15,977 bases of DNA from an uncultured Roseburia sp. (GTDB lineage: Bacteria; Bacillota; Clostridia; Lachnospirales; Lachnospiraceae), in contig UQAQ01000054.1 of assembly GCA_900539115.1 (NCBI GenBank), positions 1-15,977 on the forward strand. Reading direction: 5' to 3'. The notes beneath the pieces are model-generated. The model was not told the origin of the DNA, ran no database searches, and worked only from the letters and a program-made list of their open reading frames with translations. The position numbers and the translations under genes are program-made. This document shows positions 1 through 5,418 of this stretch, in pieces. The number at the start of each line of letters is the position of its first letter. Position 1 is the stretch's first letter.

Positions 1-771
1 TGCTTAGAGGAAGATGGGGTCCACATCCGCGGCGTCTATGAGCGAAGTCAAGCGAAAGTGCGCACACAGGAAGGCATGGAGCGTATCAAAGCAATTAACG
101 GACAACCGTTTAATACCAATGTGGAAATTGTAGAAAATGGTGTGCTCTATGTGGTAGACATCAAAGAGGGACAAAAGACCGGATTTTTCTTAGACCAGAA
201 ATACAACCGTGCAGCAGTCGGACGGCTTTGTCAGGATGCGGATGTGTTAGACTGTTTTACACATACCGGTTCTTTTGCGTTAAACGCAGGACTTGGCGGA
301 GCAAGAAGAGTGCTGGGAATTGATGCTTCTGACCTTGCGATCCATCAGGCAATGTTCAATGCGAGAATGAATGATCTGCAGGGGATCGTAAATTTTGCCT
401 GCGGAGATGTCTTTGATTTATTACCGGACTTCGAGAAAAAAGGCAAGCAGTTTGATGTGGTTATTTTAGACCCGCCTGCATTCACAAAGTCCAGAAATTC
501 TGTAAAAAATGCAGTCAAAGGTTACCGTGAGATCAATATGCGTGCCTTAAAACTGGTAAAAGACGGCGGCTATCTTGCAACCTGTTCCTGCTCACACTTT
601 ATGACTTATGAGCTGTTCACGGAAACGATCCGTCAGGCGGCTAAGAGTGCCCATAAGCGGCTGCGCCAAGTGGAATACCGTACACAGGCACCGGATCATC
701 CGATCCTTTGGGCAGCGGACGAGAGTTATTATCTGAAGTTTTATATTTTTCAGGTTGTGGAGGAGATGTAG
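1..771 (+). CDS. RlmI-like class I SAM-dependent 23S rRNA methyltransferase, 5'-partial
   Basis: The reading frame is open from base 1, so the gene begins upstream; 256 codons are visible and the N-terminal PUA-type RNA-binding part is missing. Visible motifs are GFFLDQKYNR just before the Rossmann fold, SAM motif I (VLDCFTHTGSFALNAG), an acidic residue after the second strand (GIDAS), the DPPAF motif and a late CSCSHFM motif. This order is that of the COG1092/RlmI group, which methylates C5 of a cytosine in 23S rRNA. One of the cysteines in CSCSH would be the nucleophile by family analogy. The enzyme would be cytoplasmic. A GTG at 58-60 could be mistaken for a start, but the frame and the family homology run through it. 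A hairpin follows 33 bases after the stop. Family is well supported; the exact target base is inferred. Confidence 0.88.
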   Translation, partial: CLEEDGVHIRGVYERSQAKVRTQEGMERIKAINGQPFNTNVEIVENGVLYVVDIKEGQKTGFFLDQKYNRAAVGRLCQDADVLDCFTHTGSFALNAGLGGARRVLGIDASDLAIHQAMFNARMNDLQGIVNFACGDVFDLLPDFEKKGKQFDVVILDPPAFTKSRNSVKNAVKGYREINMRALKLVKDGGYLATCSCSHFMTYELFTETIRQAAKSAHKRLRQVEYRTQAPDHPILWAADESYYLKFYIFQVVEEM

Positions 772-803
772 GGACGGATATTATTATCATGGAAGTAATG
801 AGC

Positions 804-840
804 AGAGAGTGATCGAGATAATTCGATTGCTCTTTATTAT
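804..840 (+). terminator. Rho-independent terminator after the methyltransferase gene
   Basis: Bases 806-816 pair with 823-833 across a 6-base loop. The 11-bp stem includes two G-U wobbles and can be extended by two more weak pairs. It is followed by TTTATTATT. The T tract is on the plus side only, so it mainly serves the methyltransferase transcript, and it also separates that gene from the convergent histidine kinase. Confidence 0.6.
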
Positions 841-929
841 TGTGAATGGGTTTACATGTGGAGACTATTCTATTTTTCTCATTTAGCAAATCTGTTTTAA
901 TAGCGTTGACAAATGTGTAAAATGGAACG

Positions 930-2087
930 CTACATTGAATGCTGTGCAAAAGTCACCTTGAAAATCGTTCCCCCAGTCTTGCCTGATTTGATACAAATAC
1001 TGCCATCATGTACTCTAACGATTTCACGGACAAAAGCAAGACCTAGCCCTACGCCACCCAGCTCCCGGCTTCTGGATTTATCCACACGGAAGAATGGCTC
1101 GAACACTCTCTCCCTAAGCTCCTTTGGTATTCCGCTTCCCGTATCTTCTACAGACAGATAAACATGCTTGTTTCTCTGATATGCGGTTACTGTAACCTGT
1201 CCGAGCGGATGATTATATTTGATGGCATTCTCAACCAGATTGTATACAAGCCTGTAAATAAGGATATCACTGCCTATCATAGTGGCATCCTCACATTTTC
1301 CAATCAGCTTTATATTCTTTTCCACGGCAAGAGGCTCAAGGTCTGCCAAAACCTCTTCAACAATAGCATCCAATATAATTTTATCATCCCTTCCCACCGT
1401 CTGAAGCTCACTCATGTCAAGAAGAGTCTTTACCATCCTGTTTAATTTATCATTTTGTTCCGTAACCATTTTTATGGTCTGCAAAGTGTCTGCATCATTT
1501 CCCGGGTGAGAGGCAGAATTATATAAATCAAGCTGTACCTGCATTAACGCTAATGGAGTACGCAGCTCATGTGCTGCATTTGCAGTAAACTGTCTCTGTA
1601 TCTCAAATGCTTCCGACAGACGCTCAAGCATCTTATTATAAGAAATACCCAGCTGGTTCAGTTCCTTAACATTGTTTTCCTCTATTCTTGAATCAGACAG
1701 ATTCTGAGCCTGTACCTCTTCAATTTTATCTGAAAACTCCCTGATTGATCTGAGTGCATGCCCGCTTATAAAATAAGTGACGACACCTCCCAAAAGTGCC
1801 AGCAAAACCGTGATTATCAGACTGTTTCTTTTATAGTCGGCCTTATTATTGTACACCTGAACCGAAAATTCATCCGCAAACTCATCCCACTTATCGTCCG
1901 GTATGCTGATATATATTTCATCTGATTTGTTTCCTTTTTCATCCCCCTGTGACTCTACCGCATCCTGCAGAGAATCGATGTAATGCACACCATTTTTATA
2001 GACAAACATAGTCAGACAGCCACATATAATAGCAATACACAATGTAGTAATGCACGTAAGTCTCCACTGTAGCGACATTCTTTTCAT
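930..2087 (-). CDS. Two-component sensor histidine kinase (membrane)
   Basis: 385 residues. Two membrane segments, about residues 10-29 and 89-108, enclose a short extracytoplasmic sensor loop of about 60 residues rich in Asp, Glu and Lys. A HAMP-like linker follows (110-165). The dimerisation/phosphoacceptor box is NAAHELRTPL with the phosphorylated His at about 173. The ATP-binding domain has an N box (NLVENAIKYN, from 283), G1 (DTGSGIP, from 315), an F box (FEPFFR) and G2 (GGVGLGL, 344-350), so the kinase looks complete. Its ATG overlaps the response regulator stop codon by four bases (ATGA), and an AGGAG lies 8 bases upstream, so the pair is co-transcribed. The loop is too short for a standard PAS or Cache sensor and the signal is unknown. 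The divergent redox operon suggests an envelope redox or metal signal, which is inference only. Confidence 0.93.
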   Translation of the reverse strand: MKRMSLQWRLTCITTLCIAIICGCLTMFVYKNGVHYIDSLQDAVESQGDEKGNKSDEIYISIPDDKWDEFADEFSVQVYNNKADYKRNSLIITVLLALLGGVVTYFISGHALRSIREFSDKIEEVQAQNLSDSRIEENNVKELNQLGISYNKMLERLSEAFEIQRQFTANAAHELRTPLALMQVQLDLYNSASHPGNDADTLQTIKMVTEQNDKLNRMVKTLLDMSELQTVGRDDKIILDAIVEEVLADLEPLAVEKNIKLIGKCEDATMIGSDILIYRLVYNLVENAIKYNHPLGQVTVTAYQRNKHVYLSVEDTGSGIPKELRERVFEPFFRVDKSRSRELGGVGLGLAFVREIVRVHDGSICIKSGKTGGTIFKVTFAQHSM

Positions 2088-2764
2088 CTGTCAGACTCCT
2101 CCCGTATTTTATAGCCTTCACCTACCTTGTTCTGAATGGGATCATATCCCAGCTTCGCCTTAAGCTTTTTTCTAAGTGAAGACATATGTACCCTGATTGC
2201 TCCGCTAAAGCTGTCTGCCGTGGCATCCCACACATGCTCTATCAGCTCCTCCTGACTCACCGGTCTGCCTGTATTGATAAGTAAATATTCCAAAATACCA
2301 TTCTCTTTTCTTGTCAGTGGAACCGGCTCTTCCTTTGCATATGCCTCGCGTTTAATCGTATCAAACTTTATTTCTCCGCATTTAAGACATATATCATTCT
2401 GTACAAATTTCCTTCTTGTCAGGCTTCTGATACGTGCCTCAAGCTCCTGCAGATGGAATGGTTTTTCCATGTAATCATTTGCTCCTGCATCCAGTCCCTC
2501 TACCTTATCAGCAATCTGACCTCTTGCAGATAATATCAAAACCTTAGTTTCATCATTGTATTTTCTAAGCTCCTTAAGAAGCTCCATGCCATCCATCCCC
2601 GGCAGATTCAAATCCAAAACTATCAGATCATAATTCTCCGACAGTATACATTCAAGAGCCTCTTTCCCATCATAACAGGTATCCACCTCATAACCGGCAG
2701 CATACAGACTCCTTGCAACCATATCACATATTTGTTTCTCATCCTCAACAATTAATAATCTCAA
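2084..2764 (-). CDS. OmpR/PhoB-family response regulator
   Basis: 226 residues. The receiver domain (1-115) has the acidic pair E7-D8, the phosphoacceptor D51 in LIVLDLNLPGMDG, S79 at the switch Ser/Thr position and K101 in EKPF. A winged-helix DNA-binding domain fills about 128-222 (VPLTRKENGILEYLL, then IRVHMSSLRKKL as recognition helix). The start is TTG at 2764-2762: AGGAG lies six bases upstream and there is no ATG in frame nearby. It is the first gene of the minus-strand operon with the histidine kinase. The only candidate promoter straddles the end of the decayed IS256-type element. By position it likely controls the divergent genes at 3272-5239, its own operon, or both. Confidence 0.94.
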   Translation of the reverse strand: MRLLIVEDEKQICDMVARSLYAAGYEVDTCYDGKEALECILSENYDLIVLDLNLPGMDGMELLKELRKYNDETKVLILSARGQIADKVEGLDAGANDYMEKPFHLQELEARIRSLTRRKFVQNDICLKCGEIKFDTIKREAYAKEEPVPLTRKENGILEYLLINTGRPVSQEELIEHVWDATADSFSGAIRVHMSSLRKKLKAKLGYDPIQNKVGEGYKIREESDR

Positions 2765-2808
2765 AATGTTCTCCTGCTTCTTAACAATAATTTTACAACC
2801 TATATTGT

Positions 2809-2838
2809 ATAATACTAAAGTCAGCTGGATTGTGTCAA
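2809..2838 (-). promoter_or_regulatory. Hybrid promoter for the two-component operon: -35 in the IS end, -10 in host DNA
   Basis: On the minus strand TTGACA (2838-2833) is a perfect -35 box and TATTAT (2814-2809) a five-of-six -10 box, 18 bases apart. The -35 lies inside the left inverted repeat of the IS256-type remnant and the -10 in flanking host DNA, so this promoter would have been made by the insertion. It lies about 45 bases before the TTG start of the response regulator. Box matches are seen; activity is inferred. Confidence 0.45.
2820..2827. repeat. Left target-site duplication of the IS256-type remnant
   Basis: GTCAGCTG directly abuts the left inverted repeat and recurs exactly at 3234-3241 beyond the right one. 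Eight to nine bases is the usual duplication made by IS256-family transposases. Confidence 0.85.
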
Positions 2839-2853
2839 GTTTTTTGTGTAAAC
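2828..2853. repeat. Left terminal inverted repeat of the IS256-type remnant
   Basis: Reads GATTGTGTCAAGTTTTTTGT then GTAAAC. It matches the reverse complement of 3208-3233 at 21 of 26 positions, and carries the outward-facing TTGACA described as the -35 box of the two-component operon. Confidence 0.82.
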
Positions 2854-2879
2854 ATCTTCGATTTCCTGTCTCGTGCTAA

Positions 2880-3184
2880 TTAGACTACATCTTGTTTATG
2901 GGCGGCTTGAAGTTTTTCTTCAAACAGTTGTAGTATTTCGGCGGAGACAGCATCACGCATTCCTGCTAACCCATCCGAAGCAAACAGCCGCACCTGCTTC
3001 ACACCGCGTTTTTTGATGGATTCCATCATCTCCTCGTAATTCGCTGCGGCCTCCGTTGGATAGAGTGCGTAATCCAAAAGGAAATCTCGCTTGTAGTGAT
3101 TCCTTTCTTGTAAAGAGTGATGATGGTCGTTTCCAGCTCAATTTTAAGAAGATCATTCATAGCAGCTTCAAGAATTGGTTCCTT
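2880..3184 (-). pseudogene. IS256-family transposase, frameshifted and deleted remnant
   Basis: On the minus strand the frame from about 3184 reads KEPILEAAMNDLLKIELE and continues to KKGITTSEIS, typical of the N-terminal region of these transposases. Immediately after EIS (about 3080) homology jumps to another frame: LLDYALYPTEAAANYEEMM followed by IKKRGVKQVRLFASDGLAGM. This matches the mid-protein region around the second catalytic Asp, where family members read GVK-V-L-x-SDGL-G. So one deletion with a frame change removed roughly the residues between positions 40 and 200. The reading frame then ends at 2880 in unrelated residues, so the C-terminal half with the catalytic Glu is also absent. 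It is certainly non-functional. Family assignment is from motif recall, and the inverted repeats and 8-bp duplication agree with it. Confidence 0.8.
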
Positions 3185-3207
3185 TTTCCATACCTAAAGG
3201 AATTATC

Positions 3208-3233
3208 GTTTACACAAAATATTATACACTATC
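3208..3233. repeat. Right terminal inverted repeat of the IS256-type remnant
   Basis: Reverse complement reads GATAGTGTATAATATTTTGT then GTAAAC. It pairs with the left end 2828-2853. TATTAT (3220-3225) and TTTACA (3209-3214) lie in it but are not at promoter spacing. Confidence 0.82.
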
Positions 3234-3241
3234 GTCAGCTG
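3234..3241. repeat. Right target-site duplication of the IS256-type remnant
   Basis: Exact second copy of GTCAGCTG (first copy 2820-2827), directly after the right inverted repeat. Removing 2828-3241 would restore the pre-insertion intergenic region between the two-component genes and the redox operon, about 90 bases long. Confidence 0.85.
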
Positions 3242-3271
3242 GTCAACAATACAACAAAAAGGAGCAACATT

Positions 3272-3415
3272 ATGTTGAAATACCAAAAAACATGTCAAAT
3301 CATTCTGCTTATCCTTGGTGTATCCATGATAAGCTATGGTGCAGTCAGAGGTGAGGCGGCTACAGTGCTTGGTAAAGCAATAAAACTATGTCTGGAGTGT
3401 GTCGGAATTGGATAA
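3272..3415 (+). CDS. CD1871A-type CXXC motif small membrane protein (47 aa)
   Basis: The ATG at 3272 is chosen because GGAG (3261-3264) lies seven bases upstream; in-frame starts further upstream (from 3056) lie inside the decayed IS element and have no such site. The protein has a basic N-terminus (MLKYQK), one membrane helix (about 8-24), then YGAVRGEAATVLGKAIKLCLECVGIG-like sequence carrying the CLEC (CXXC) pair at residues 40-43 near the C-terminus. By the positive-inside rule the CXXC faces the outside. This matches small proteins labelled CD1871A-family in clostridia, commonly found beside 4Fe-4S membrane proteins and TlpA proteins. Function is unknown; a dithiol relay between its two neighbours is inference. 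It overlaps the next gene by up to 17 bases, so the two are probably translationally coupled. Confidence 0.85.
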   Translation: MLKYQKTCQIILLILGVSMISYGAVRGEAATVLGKAIKLCLECVGIG

Positions 3416-4295
3416 GGAAAAGAAATTACTATCAAGAAAACTGGCAAAAATACGTGGCTGGATACAGGCCGCAGCAACGCTGCTGACCAATATTCATATT
3501 CCAAATTTATTTAAGGGTAAAATATATCAGGGCAATGCAAAAACAGTATGCGTACCCGGATTAAACTGCTACTCCTGCCCTGCCGCGACAGGAGCCTGTC
3601 CAATAGGGGCATTTCAGGCAGTTGTCGGATCATCAAAATTTAAGTTTTCATACTACATAACCGGATTTTTTATTTTACTCGGTGTAACTCTCGGCAGATT
3701 TATATGTGGTTTTTTGTGCCCATTTGGATGGTTTCAGGATTTACTTCATAAAATCCCCGGAAAGAAATTATCCACAGCCAAACTAAAGCCTCTTAGGTAC
3801 CTAAAATATGTCATTCTTATTGTTTTCGTTATACTTCTTCCGATGCTTGTAACGAACTCTATAGGAATGGGAGACCCGTTCTTCTGCAAATATATCTGTC
3901 CTCAGGGTGTTTTAGAGGGTGCTATACCGTTATCTATTGGAAATGCTGCTATCCGTTCTGCGCTGGGAAAGCTTTTTTCTTTCAAGTGTATGATTTTAAT
4001 TGCAGTGATTGTACTAAGTATCTTATTTTACAGGCCCTTCTGTAAATGGATTTGTCCGCTTGGAGCAATCTACTCATTATTTAATAAGGTCAGCCTGCTC
4101 AAAATCACCGTTGATAGCAGCAAATGTGTCGGATGCGGTCAATGCTCAAAGGCATGTAAGATGGATGTGGATGTGTGTAAGACACCGGATCACCCCGAGT
4201 GCATACGCTGCGGTGCCTGCATAAAGGCCTGTCCGAAGAACGCCATCTGCTACCGGTTTATGGGAAAATCATGTCAAAAAAATGACAACAGATAG
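3399..4295 (+). CDS. NapH-like polytopic membrane 4Fe-4S ferredoxin
   Basis: 298 residues from the GTG at 3399. An N-terminal Cys cluster (C51, C57, C60, C67) is followed by membrane segments (about 83-106, 134-152, 196-212) with three CxxxCP motifs at C103/C107, C163/C167 and C215/C219, as in the NapH/FixG/Fer4_5 group. Two ferredoxin motifs follow at 243-253 (CVGCGQCSKAC) and 268-278 (CIRCGACIKAC), on the cytoplasmic side. Such proteins pass electrons through the membrane. The start is uncertain: GGAG (3394-3397) is only one base from the GTG, but ten bases from an in-frame TTG at 3408, which may be the true start. It lies second in an operon, 41 bases before the TlpA gene. Its neighbours suggest it reduces an extracytoplasmic thiol pathway in place of CcdA/DsbD. 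Family is clear; the role is inferred. Confidence 0.9.
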   Translation: MSELDKEKKLLSRKLAKIRGWIQAAATLLTNIHIPNLFKGKIYQGNAKTVCVPGLNCYSCPAATGACPIGAFQAVVGSSKFKFSYYITGFFILLGVTLGRFICGFLCPFGWFQDLLHKIPGKKLSTAKLKPLRYLKYVILIVFVILLPMLVTNSIGMGDPFFCKYICPQGVLEGAIPLSIGNAAIRSALGKLFSFKCMILIAVIVLSILFYRPFCKWICPLGAIYSLFNKVSLLKITVDSSKCVGCGQCSKACKMDVDVCKTPDHPECIRCGACIKACPKNAICYRFMGKSCQKNDNR

Positions 4296-4336
4296 CTATT
4301 AAACATTTTACTATTATTTTAAAGGAGAAATTACTC

Positions 4337-5239
4337 ATGAAAAACAAATTATCATTTATTTCTATTTTTACACTCTGCATAGCATTATCACTTACAGCAT
4401 GTGGTGTAAAGCAAGCTTCCACAACAGATTCTAAGAACACTCAGACTGAAGCCGGCTCAGAAGCATCCGGCAAATCAGATTCCAGGCTTAATGATTTATA
4501 TCAGCAGGAAAATCAGCTTTTTGCAGATCACGCTGATGTGTGGAACAAGGCATTTGGCATGATGAACAAAAGTGACGCCGATCCAAACGGAAATTATGCT
4601 GATTATCTTGCCGGTACCGTAGAATCAAACAAGAGTTCATTCACAGACGATGAGCTTAAAACACTTAATGAGGATATTGAAACCATACGAAAAATCGAGG
4701 AACAGATAGCAGAGCTTGAAAACAAAAATACATCATCAGACGATAACAAGAAGGACAGCTCTAAAGCCTCATCTGTATTCAGTGATTTTTCCGGTGAGGA
4801 TTTTGATGGCAATAAGGTTGATGACAGCCTGTTTTCCGGTAATGCAGTAACCGTCGTCAATTTCTGGTTTACCGGCTGCAAACCATGTGTCGCTGAATTA
4901 TCCAAGCTTAACGAATTAAATGATGCTATCAAATCAATGGGCGGAGAAGTTGTTGGCATCAACACTGAGACCTTCGATGGCAATAAAACAGCTATCAAAG
5001 AGGCTGCCTCTGTTCTTGAAAGCCAGGGTGTCAAATATCGTAATCTGTCAATTGACTCCTCTAGTGCTGCCGGTAAATATACCTCAGAAATCATGGCCTT
5101 TCCAACAACTATACTTGTTGACAGAAATGGCAATATTGTAGGCGAACCAACGCTCGGCGGAATTGATAACAAGGACAACTATGATGCCCTTATGAAGCAG
5201 ATTCAGTCTGTAATTGATGCAGACAGCACAAATAAATAG
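4337..5239 (+). CDS. TlpA-like thioredoxin-fold lipoprotein
   Basis: 300 residues with AAGGAG nine bases before the ATG. A lipoprotein signal peptide ends in the lipobox LTAC, with C22 as the lipidated residue, so the mature protein is anchored outside the membrane. A Ser/Thr/Asp-rich linker (25-48) leads to a helical, charged segment (49-135, possibly coiled coil), then a second polar linker. A TlpA/ResA thioredoxin domain (about 145-297) has the active site WFTGCKPC (C181, C184) and the cis-proline motif FPTT (P256). The family reduces or exchanges protein disulfides outside the cytoplasm. Being third after the CXXC microprotein and the polyferredoxin, it is the likely end acceptor of their electrons. 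No MsrAB domain is fused or adjacent, so the substrate is open. The helical N-terminal part is larger than in plain ResA. Confidence 0.92.
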   Translation: MKNKLSFISIFTLCIALSLTACGVKQASTTDSKNTQTEAGSEASGKSDSRLNDLYQQENQLFADHADVWNKAFGMMNKSDADPNGNYADYLAGTVESNKSSFTDDELKTLNEDIETIRKIEEQIAELENKNTSSDDNKKDSSKASSVFSDFSGEDFDGNKVDDSLFSGNAVTVVNFWFTGCKPCVAELSKLNELNDAIKSMGGEVVGINTETFDGNKTAIKEAASVLESQGVKYRNLSIDSSSAAGKYTSEIMAFPTTILVDRNGNIVGEPTLGGIDNKDNYDALMKQIQSVIDADSTNK

Positions 5240-5253
5240 AGGTCTACATATAA

Positions 5254-5283
5254 AAAGCTCCTGTGCATTGCACAGAGAGCTTT
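5254..5283 (+). terminator. Terminator hairpin of the redox operon, left copy, T tract cut by IS insertion
   Basis: A 13-bp stem with one bulged A and a 3-base loop; its outer part is AAAGCTC paired with GAGCTTT. Only TTT remains before the IS end at 5284, against seven T in the right copy. The 30 bases are identical to 6901-6930. It lies 14 bases after the TlpA stop codon. The hairpin is intact, but termination here is probably weaker than before the insertion. Confidence 0.75.
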
Positions 5284-5300
5284 CAGACTGTAGACAAAGT
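5284..5300. repeat. Left terminal inverted repeat of the IS1182-family element
   Basis: CAGACTGTAGACAAAGT, the perfect reverse complement of 6884-6900. Confidence 0.9.
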
Positions 5301-5325
5301 CCACGACAAATGTCGTGGATTTTTC
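5301..5325 (+). terminator. First insulating terminator inside the IS left end
   Basis: CCACGACA pairs with TGTCGTGG across two A bases (5301-5318), followed by ATTTTTC. It is placed to stop transcripts entering from the redox operon. Confidence 0.6.
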
Positions 5326-5333
5326 TCGTATTA

Positions 5334-5379
5334 AAGCACTGAAAAGTGCGATTTTTTAGCGACTTTTCGGTGCTTTTTT
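5334..5379 (+). terminator. Second insulating terminator inside the IS left end
   Basis: A 14-bp stem (5334-5347 with 5362-5375, one U-G pair) across a 14-base loop runs into a six-T tract. It ends only two bases before the transposase -10 box, so read-through is blocked while the element's own promoter is spared. Confidence 0.7.
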
Positions 5380-5387
5380 GGTATAAT
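5379..5387 (+). promoter_or_regulatory. Extended -10 promoter of the IS transposase
   Basis: TGGTATAAT is a perfect -10 hexamer (5382-5387) with the TGn extension. No good -35 exists because that position is taken by the terminator stem. A second AT-rich box, TATAAAAT (5393-5400), lies just downstream. The start codon is about 32 bases after the -10. Confidence 0.5.
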
Positions 5388-5418
5388 AGAAGTATAAAAT
5401 ACTAGGTGGTGATTTCAT

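Larger units (their letters stand above)
2828..3233 (-). mobile_element. Decayed IS256-family insertion element, 406 bp, internally deleted
   Basis: The termini 2828-2853 and 3208-3233 are inverted repeats identical at 21 of 26 positions and share an uninterrupted TTTTGTGTAAAC core. The element is bounded by an exact 8-bp direct repeat. Its interior keeps two out-of-frame pieces of a Mutator/IS256-type transposase read on the minus strand. An intact IS256 element is about 1.3 kb, so roughly two thirds is gone. It fills most of the 507 bases between the response regulator and the CXXC microprotein gene; no other gene is seen in that stretch. It cannot move by itself, but its ends could still be used by a full-length relative elsewhere in the genome. 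Confidence 0.85.

Noticed and set aside
901..932. Inverted repeat TAGCGTT/AACGCTA as terminator of the histidine kinase operon
   Set aside because: The 7-bp stem has an 18-base loop, includes the stop codon and is followed by only a weak T run; not convincing.
3056..3271. N-terminal extension of the CXXC microprotein back to an ATG at 3056
   Set aside because: The extension runs antisense through the IS256-type remnant and its right end; a proper ribosome-binding site exists only for the ATG at 3272.
4603..5178. 191-codon open frame antisense to the TlpA gene
   Set aside because: Low-complexity Ser/Leu-rich shadow of a well-supported lipoprotein; no ribosome-binding site or recognisable domain.
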